A stretch of DNA of 64,000 nt from Atherinomorus stipes (taxonomy: Eukaryota; Chordata; Actinopteri; Atheriniformes; Atherinidae): positions 744,001 to 808,000 of the forward strand of contig JALJCO010013744.1 in the NCBI GenBank assembly GCA_023101725.1, written 5' to 3'. Position numbers and translations under genes: made by a program. Position 1 is the first letter of the stretch, and each line of letters opens with the position of its first letter. Under the pieces are notes generated by a model that did not search any database, was not told the DNA's origin, and saw nothing but the letters and a program-made list of their open reading frames with translations. Shown one piece after another: positions 63,923 through 64,000 of the stretch.

Positions 63923-64000
63923 GTGAGCAGCTAAGCAGCTCGGGGCAAAATGACAGCGTCAATTCCACCACTCCGAAGAGTCACACATGAATGGATCATC

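Overview
The window is nuclear DNA of a bony fish. It has AT-rich intergenic DNA, small GT-AG exons, one 77-base intron, and dense DNA-transposon debris: Tc1-like copies, MITEs, hAT-like elements, foldback elements and tRNA-derived SINEs. A spiny-rayed (percomorph, perhaps cichlid-like) teleost fits best, but the species is not proven by the sequence. Almost all open frames seen here are chance frames in non-coding DNA.

Two protein-coding genes are certain, both on the + strand. The first is a Neuralized-type RING E3 ligase, best matched to neurl1b. It has six coding exons between 19799 and 33034 and two poly(A) signals near 33720-33738. The second is a melatonin receptor of the Mel1c type (mtnr1c, orthologous group of mammalian GPR50). 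Its exon 1 is at 41182-41374 and exon 2 at 61055-61920, separated by a 19.7 kb intron at the position used by all vertebrate melatonin receptors. They are tail-to-head neighbours about 7.4 kb apart. Neurl1b acts in Notch-ligand endocytosis and Mel1c in Gi-coupled melatonin signalling, so nothing suggests a shared pathway. A possible first coding exon of a third, unidentified gene lies at 63829-63922.

Layout. 1-19.6 kb is intergenic with several MITEs and no supported gene. 19.6-33.8 kb is neurl1b; its first intron carries a 630 bp MITE, a foldback element inserted into a SINE, and a long (TA)n tract. 33.8-41 kb is a transposon graveyard with three Tc1-like transposase relics, nested SINEs and two copies of a Tc1-type MITE. 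41-62.7 kb is mtnr1c; its intron holds a nested hAT-type element, a large foldback element with another element inside, a fourth copy of the Tc1-type MITE sitting in an (AT)n tract, and a second copy of the 630 bp MITE. 62.7-64 kb is intergenic apart from the candidate exon.

The most useful observations are these. There is an apparent one-base frameshift in a C-rich stretch of neurl1b exon 5, which, read literally, ends translation at the first codon of exon 6 and removes the RING finger. Upstream ORFs lie directly against both start codons: one overlaps the neurl1b start as TAATG, and one with a strong Kozak context ends 6 bases before the mtnr1c ATG. Several nested transposons have readable insertion order. 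I found no CRISPR array, operon or clearly new molecular system.
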